In this document: piece by piece, positions 59,269-64,000 of the stretch
How positions within the stretch are numbered: the stretch's first letter is position 1
How the letters are laid out: the number at the start of each line of letters is the position of its first letter
Notes under the pieces: generated by a model
What the model saw: only the letters and a program-made list of their open reading frames with translations
Databases searched by the model: none
What the model was told of the DNA's origin: nothing
Made by a program: the position numbers and the translations under genes
NCBI RefSeq assembly: GCF_015708085.1
Contig: NZ_JADNYM010000009.1
Coordinates: forward strand, 62,001 to 126,000
Length of the DNA: 64,000 nt
Direction: 5' to 3'
Source of the DNA: Arthrobacter terrae
Lineage (GTDB): Bacteria; Actinomycetota; Actinomycetes; Actinomycetales; Micrococcaceae

Positions 59269-62200
59269 CTACTTCGTCGGCGTCGCTGACGAGGATGGTG
59301 ACGCCGTCGAGGTGCCGGCGGCCGGCGCCCCCGCTCCGGTACCCGTCATCTGCCCCTCCGCTGCCAGAGCGGCAGCAATGGCAGCACTGAGCTTGGTCTG
59401 CGCTGTCCCGTAGGCGCTGAAGTCGCCCTTGGCCAAGGCGGCCTGCCCGTCCTGGATGGCCTGATTCGCATCCTGCAACGCCTGGTTCAGCTGCGCTTGC
59501 GCGGTGGCGTCCGGGGCTGCGTTGGCACCACCGGTGCCGCCTGTCCCGGACGTTCCCGGCGTCGTCGCCCCGCCTGGTTTTTGCGAATCTCCGGCTAGTG
59601 CACCTGAGCTGCCACCAAAGAGCTGGTCAAGGGCCTCATTCAGCGTTGCCGCATAGCCGATCTTATTGCCGAAAGCCACGAGAACGCGCTGCAACGTCGG
59701 ATAGGACGTTTCACCGGTGGATCTAACGTAGACCGGCTGGACGTAGAGCAGCCCACCACCCACCGGGAGGGTAAGCAGGTTGCCATTGAGGACGCTTGAC
59801 TGGCCCTGTTTAAGCAGGTTCAGCTGTGTGGATACGGTGGGGTCGGAGTTGAATGTGTTCTGCACCTGCCCCGGACCGGGCACCTGCGTATCCACTGGAA
59901 GCTCCAGCAGCCTGAGTTTGCCGTAGCCGGGCGCCTTCACGCCCTTCTGGTTTCCCGCGTCGGCGTCGGCTGCCATGAAGCCGTACAGCACGTTCCGTGA
60001 ATCCGTCCCCTTCACCGACTGCGGAATGAACGACGTCGTCAGGGAGAATGCGGTCTTTTCCTGTCCCGGCATCTGCAGGGAGAGGTAGTACGGGGGCTGC
60101 TTGACGTCGGCGGAGGCCGTCGGATCGTTCGGGATGCTCCAGGCCTGAGTGTTTTTGTAGAACTCACCCGGGTCCGTCACGTGATAACGGTTCAGCAGCT
60201 CGCGCTGAACCTTAAAAAGGTCCTCCGGGTAGCGCACGTGACTCATCAGGTCACCGGACATTTCGGAGTACGGCTTGATCGTCGTCGGGAAGGCTTTCTG
60301 CCATGCCTTCAGGATCGGATCCTCAGCATCCCAGGCGTACAACGAAACCGATCCATCATAGGCATCCACGGTTGCTTTGACGGAGTTGCGGATGTAGTTG
60401 ATGGAGCTATTAGGCAGCGCGCCGGTCCCGGTCTTGGAAGTCAGCGAGTCCGTGGTGGCGGATTCGAGCTGCTGCTGCTGCGAATAGGGGTAGGCGGCAC
60501 TGGTTGTGTAGCCGTCCACGATCCACTTAACCCGGCCATCGATGAGCGCCGGATACGGGTTGCCGTCGATGGTCAGGTACGGTGCCACCTTGGCGACCCT
60601 TTCCTCCGGCGAGCGGTCGTAAAGGATCTGCGACTTGTCATTGACGCCGTTGGTCAGCAGTAGATCGGAGGATTGGAACTTAATGGCGTAAGCGAGCCTA
60701 TTGAACCAGTTCCCGACGTTCGGGCCGGCGTTTCCGGAGAAAGTGGTCGACGCTTCACCACTGGTACCCGATCCCTGCGGTCGGTCCAGTTCCACCTGCG
60801 GCGCGCCCTCCGGCGCTCCCACGACGGAGTATTCCGGCGAGAACTGCCCAAAGTAGATGCGCGGCTGGTAGCTCGTGTCAGTGCCCAGCTTGCCGACGGA
60901 CGGCACACCGGACTGAATGAACACAGGTTTTCCATCCGCGGTGACCGTATTTCCATACGCTGCCACAATGCCGTAACCGTGGGTGTAGACCAAGTGGGTG
61001 TTGTACCAGGTCTGCTGATCCGGACTGATCCCGTTGGGGTTCAGCTCGCGGACGGCAATGACCGTATCCTGAACCTTGCCGTCGATGGTGTACCGGTCCA
61101 CATTTAAGGTGCTGGGGAACTTATAGTACGGACGGTACTGTTCCAGCTGTCCAAAGGTAGCGGAGACCAGGTTTGGGTCCAGCAGCCTGATGTTTGCCGC
61201 GGTCGCCGCGTCCTGCCGCAGCGCGCCCGGGGTGGCGTCAGTCGTCGCGTTGTACGGCGTGACCTCAACGTTGTCGAGCCCGTAGGCGGACCTCGTCGAA
61301 TTAATGTTTTTCTCAATGTACGGGCTCTCCAGCGCTGCCTCCGAAGGCTTGACCTGGAATTGCTGCACCGCCCACGGGTAAATACCGCCGGCCAGAATGC
61401 CGGTAATGATCAGCATGGCCGTACCGATGACCGGCAGGCGCCAGCGGCCGATCACGGCTGTGACGATGAACAGCACGGCAACAATTACCGCAGCCAGGGC
61501 AAGAATTGTCTTGGTAGGAATAACGGCGTTGACGTCCGTGTACAGGGCGCCTGAGCGCAGACCGCTGTTGTCCTGCAGCGTCGAGAACCGATCCAGCCAG
61601 AAGTTAATGGCCAGCAGAATCAAAAAGGCCGCGGCCAGCACGGCGAGCTGGATCTGGGCAGCACGGCTGGTGAAAAGGCCGCGTTCCTGCAGCCGGATGG
61701 CGCCGTAGAGGTAGTGCGTCAGGATTCCGGCGATCGCCGAGATGATCACCACGCTGATCAGGAAGCCGACGACAAATCCGAGGAACGGCAGCGTGTTGAT
61801 GAAAAAGCTCAGATCAAGTCCGAACTGGGGATCTTTTTGGCCAAAGGGAACCTGGTAAACGAAAAGCATGACCTTTTGCCATTGCGCTGCGGCCGCAGTA
61901 CCGGCAAACAGGCCGAAGACTGCGGGCACGCCGATCATTACCAGCCGACGGACCGGTTCCAGCTGTGCCTGATAGTGGTTCAGAGTGTCCTGGGTCTGGT
62001 TGTCGGGTGCGTAAACGGGACGTGCCCGGTACGCGACGCGGACCGAGGCGTAGATTCCACCGCCCATGATCAGGAATGCGGCCAGGAAGATCAGTACCCT
62101 AGAGGCGTTCTCACGCCAAAAGACCTCCAAAAACCCCAGCTGTTTGTACCAGAGGACATCCGTGTAGACGTTGACGAAGAAGACGAAGGCAATGACCAAT

Positions 62201-62289
62201 ACGGCCACGGTAATAAGTGTTGGCAACAGCGGCCCTCGCCGGCGTCGGGAGTTAGTGGGTCTGTTGGGACTGGCAGGACGGGAAGTCAC
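59269..62289 (-). CDS. UPF0182-family membrane protein
   Basis: A 1006-residue protein of the actinobacterial UPF0182 (COG1615) family. There are seven TM segments in the N-terminal ~310 residues (first ~20-42). A large extracytoplasmic domain follows, with [19 protein letters not shown] and [20 protein letters not shown]. The C-terminus is Gly/Ala/Gln/Thr-rich and disordered (~890-1006). Its function is unknown; mutants of relatives affect the envelope. The GTG start at 62289 lies behind AGAGGT. The PDZ-Lon gene upstream is its usual neighbour. Confidence 0.93.
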   Translation of the reverse strand: MTSRPASPNRPTNSRRRRGPLLPTLITVAVLVIAFVFFVNVYTDVLWYKQLGFLEVFWRENASRVLIFLAAFLIMGGGIYASVRVAYRARPVYAPDNQTQDTLNHYQAQLEPVRRLVMIGVPAVFGLFAGTAAAAQWQKVMLFVYQVPFGQKDPQFGLDLSFFINTLPFLGFVVGFLISVVIISAIAGILTHYLYGAIRLQERGLFTSRAAQIQLAVLAAAFLILLAINFWLDRFSTLQDNSGLRSGALYTDVNAVIPTKTILALAAVIVAVLFIVTAVIGRWRLPVIGTAMLIITGILAGGIYPWAVQQFQVKPSEAALESPYIEKNINSTRSAYGLDNVEVTPYNATTDATPGALRQDAATAANIRLLDPNLVSATFGQLEQYRPYYKFPSTLNVDRYTIDGKVQDTVIAVRELNPNGISPDQQTWYNTHLVYTHGYGIVAAYGNTVTADGKPVFIQSGVPSVGKLGTDTSYQPRIYFGQFSPEYSVVGAPEGAPQVELDRPQGSGTSGEASTTFSGNAGPNVGNWFNRLAYAIKFQSSDLLLTNGVNDKSQILYDRSPEERVAKVAPYLTIDGNPYPALIDGRVKWIVDGYTTSAAYPYSQQQQLESATTDSLTSKTGTGALPNSSINYIRNSVKATVDAYDGSVSLYAWDAEDPILKAWQKAFPTTIKPYSEMSGDLMSHVRYPEDLFKVQRELLNRYHVTDPGEFYKNTQAWSIPNDPTASADVKQPPYYLSLQMPGQEKTAFSLTTSFIPQSVKGTDSRNVLYGFMAADADAGNQKGVKAPGYGKLRLLELPVDTQVPGPGQVQNTFNSDPTVSTQLNLLKQGQSSVLNGNLLTLPVGGGLLYVQPVYVRSTGETSYPTLQRVLVAFGNKIGYAATLNEALDQLFGGSSGALAGDSQKPGGATTPGTSGTGGTGGANAAPDATAQAQLNQALQDANQAIQDGQAALAKGDFSAYGTAQTKLSAAIAAALAAEGQMTGTGAGAPAAGTSTASPSSSATPTK

Positions 62290-62362
62290 TCTTACCTCTG
62301 CTTAGCTGGTGATGGGAGTGCTGATGTCAGTGTGGAATAAAAATTCGAAGTCATGGCCGCTC

Positions 62363-63514
62363 TCACCCGGCCTGACAGGTCGGGAGTGCGGAGCTGTCCT
62401 TGCCGGCGGCGATTTGTGCGACCGCGTCATAAGCCTGCTGCAGCGTTTGCACCTTCACCACCTGCAGACCGTCCGGGACATGGCCGGCCACCTCATTGCA
62501 GTTAGCGGCCGGGGCCAGAAAGACGGTGGCACCGCTGTGCCGTGCGCCGATCATTTTCTGCGCGATCCCGCCTATCGCCCCGACCGTGCCGCCCGGTTCG
62601 ATGGTTCCTGTCCCGGCAAAGTGTTTCCCACCGGTCAAATCCCCCGGCGTCAGGGTATCGATAATCCCCAGCGCGAACATCATTCCGGCACTGGGGCCGC
62701 CGACATTGCTGAGCGCAATATTGACGTCGAAGGGGAAGTTAAACTTGTACTGCAGGGCAATACCGAGCAGGTATTTGCCGCCGTCGCCTTTTTGCGGGGT
62801 TATGCTCTTGGTCAACATGTCGGAGCCGCGCTGCACCTGAACACTGACAGCCTCGCCGTTGCTGGCAGCTAATGCATCCTGAATGACCTTCAGGGTCGTA
62901 ACGGGTGCTCCGTTGACTGACACCAGGACATCGCCGGGTTCCAGCTGGCCTGCAGAAGCGGACTGCTGAGGAATCGCTGCAACCGCCAGTCTGGTCTGGT
63001 ACGAAATCTTTAATTGGGTCAAAGCAGCAGCAGTTGCATCCTCCTGCGACGTTGTCATGGCGACGGCGTTCTGGCTGTTTACCTCCTGTTGGCTTGTCCC
63101 AGGTGCGTACACCAGTTCCTCGGGAATCACCGATCGGCTGCTGTCCAGCCAAGCCCGATAGGCCTGAACGATATTGACGCTGCTGGTAGGGCCGCCGCTG
63201 ACGTAAACAGTCACCAGGTCCAGCTGCCCGGCGGCCGGATATGTTGAATGTCCGCTGACCTGAATAACAGGGTTGGAGCCGTCTTTGCCCAATGTGTTGA
63301 AAGTGGGTCCCGGGGATTCGATCACGTACGGCACGGGAAGCGTCAGCGCCACTATGCATAATGCCGCAGCCAGTACACCCGAGACGATCATGGTGAAGAA
63401 GCGTCCGTCGCGGGGCCGCTGGGGTGCGAGCGGCTTCGTCCAGGAAGCCCAAGCGGAGGCGCGGCCACCAACGGGCGGCCCCTCCCTGGGTCCCCCGGTA
63501 TTCGGATCGCTCAC
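62363..63514 (-). CDS. Membrane PDZ/Lon-like serine protease (YlbL type)
   Basis: A 383-residue single-pass protein starting at a GTG. The TM segment is at ~44-66. A PDZ domain (~175-255: LEPGDVLVSVNGAPVTTL) precedes a Lon-type S16 protease domain with the catalytic Ser in NVGGPSAGMMFALG and Lys in GIAQKMIGARH. It would act outside the membrane on envelope proteins. It lies directly upstream of the UPF0182 gene (73-base gap) and is divergent from the zinc metalloprotease gene, the arrangement usual in actinobacteria. Confidence 0.92.
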   Translation of the reverse strand: MSDPNTGGPREGPPVGGRASAWASWTKPLAPQRPRDGRFFTMIVSGVLAAALCIVALTLPVPYVIESPGPTFNTLGKDGSNPVIQVSGHSTYPAAGQLDLVTVYVSGGPTSSVNIVQAYRAWLDSSRSVIPEELVYAPGTSQQEVNSQNAVAMTTSQEDATAAALTQLKISYQTRLAVAAIPQQSASAGQLEPGDVLVSVNGAPVTTLKVIQDALAASNGEAVSVQVQRGSDMLTKSITPQKGDGGKYLLGIALQYKFNFPFDVNIALSNVGGPSAGMMFALGIIDTLTPGDLTGGKHFAGTGTIEPGGTVGAIGGIAQKMIGARHSGATVFLAPAANCNEVAGHVPDGLQVVKVQTLQQAYDAVAQIAAGKDSSALPTCQAG

Positions 63515-63615
63515 AACCTGTACCTCTTCTGCGCAAGATGCCGCCCGTAACTGTTACCCATACCTGCTGTCCACACCTGTTTCATTCTCAAGCGACGTAC
63601 GCGTCTCTCTCTGCC

Positions 63616-63664
63616 TGACCACGTTGTCTGCTGACCACGTTGTCTTCGGACCACATTGTCTTCG
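63616..63664. repeat. Three ~16-base tandem repeats in a divergent spacer
   Basis: TGACCACGTTGTCT-type units repeat at 63616, 63632 and 63649 in the 406-base spacer 63515-63920. The same spacer carries TAGCGAACG twice (63787-63795 and 63831-63839). No gene is visible in it; it must contain both divergent promoters. Confidence 0.75.
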
Positions 63665-63920
63665 GACCGTTCCACCAACACCAGCGACGCTGAACCCACG
63701 CACGGGTCCAAACCCCTAGCCTACGTGCTCCGGCAGAGGATCGCCGGTAACGGTTTGGCCGCCATTAGCATGTACCGCTATGCCGGTAGCGAACGATGAA
63801 CTGGTTTGTCGGTATTGCCCGGTTGGCCGTTAGCGAACGGTACCCCGCCGGGCAGACAAGGAAGCGCAGGCGGCGGTAACGTGAAGTTAAGAAGTTAGCC
63901 CTCCTAGGAACGGCCCCCAT

Positions 63921-64000
63921 ATGACATCGACCCCAGCAAACAACGATGATGAAACTCCCAAGGATCCGCTGTCGGAAATGCTGGCCAATCTGATGGGCGG
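63921..64000 (+). CDS. Probable zinc-dependent metalloprotease, N-terminal fragment
   Basis: An open frame begins at an ATG (63921) behind AGGAA and runs off the window. It encodes MTSTPANNDDETPKDPLSEM followed by LANLMG. The pattern matches the short disordered start of actinobacterial DUF2342/TIGR03624 metalloproteases, which stand next to the PDZ-Lon gene in many genomes. The assignment relies mainly on this gene order, because no catalytic motif is in view. Confidence 0.5.
   Translation, partial: MTSTPANNDDETPKDPLSEMLANLMG

Overview
The window reads as chromosomal DNA of a GC-rich actinobacterium, most likely a member of the Micrococcaceae (Arthrobacter-like). The reasons are the mtrA-mtrB-lpqB block next to secA and the long hibernation factor, a mycothiol-type DinB protein, actinobacterial chorismate mutase and UPF0182/PDZ-Lon neighbours, an encoded sigK-rskA pair, frequent GTG starts and many 1-10 base gene overlaps. 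No insertion sequence, prophage or CRISPR array was seen. The species cannot be named from the sequence alone.

Layout. 1-9.1 kb: an incomplete coiled-coil protein, a LysM protein and an Rv3235-like protein (SecA-linked accessory genes), secA, a YcaQ-type winged-helix protein, hpf, a TIGR03086 protein and a ComF-type phosphoribosyltransferase. 9.1-13.6 kb: mtrA-mtrB-lpqB (minus strand), the essential cell-wall/division two-component system. 13.7-19.4 kb: a tightly coupled five-gene plus-strand operon (GPDPase-membrane protein, DUF4129, DUF4350, MoxR ATPase, DUF58). 19.5-21.8 kb: DUF4166 protein, a MetE-C-terminal-like protein and chorismate mutase. 21.9-27.5 kb: a complete oligopeptide ABC importer (binding lipoprotein, two permeases, one fused double ATPase). 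27.7-30.8 kb: DUF488, mnmA and a cysteine desulfurase (sulfur trafficking to tRNA).

30.8-35.5 kb holds the most interesting block. A cysteine-rich, SufR-like winged-helix regulator diverges from a four-gene operon: a GTP cyclohydrolase I, an FAD-dependent ferredoxin-reductase-like protein, a dihydropteroate-synthase-like protein with altered active-site motifs, and a RibD/DHFR-fold reductase. A near-consensus promoter overlaps a perfect inverted repeat in the divergent spacer. This looks like an accessory, possibly Fe-S or redox controlled, pterin/folate cassette.

35.5-49.8 kb: a J-domain protein, a baeRF-family protein, TrmL, a methyltransferase, sigK-rskA, etfB-etfA, an HtrA protease with a repetitive N-terminus, a TPM/coiled-coil protein followed by a PspA protein (envelope stress), and a TerC transporter behind a yybP-ykoY-type Mn riboswitch. 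49.8-58.7 kb: three aldo/keto reductases, an SDR, a secreted GH3-LGFP protein that is abutted by a decayed fragment of the neighbouring ABC-F gene, the ABC-F gene itself, and an AMIN-like lipoprotein. 58.8-64 kb: two identical initiator tRNAs, UPF0182, a PDZ-Lon protease and the start of a probable zinc metalloprotease.

Two themes recur. Many envelope proteins carry perfect or near-perfect short in-frame tandem repeats. Six genes start exactly six bases after a TANNNT hexamer, mostly without a ribosome binding site, as expected for leaderless transcripts.
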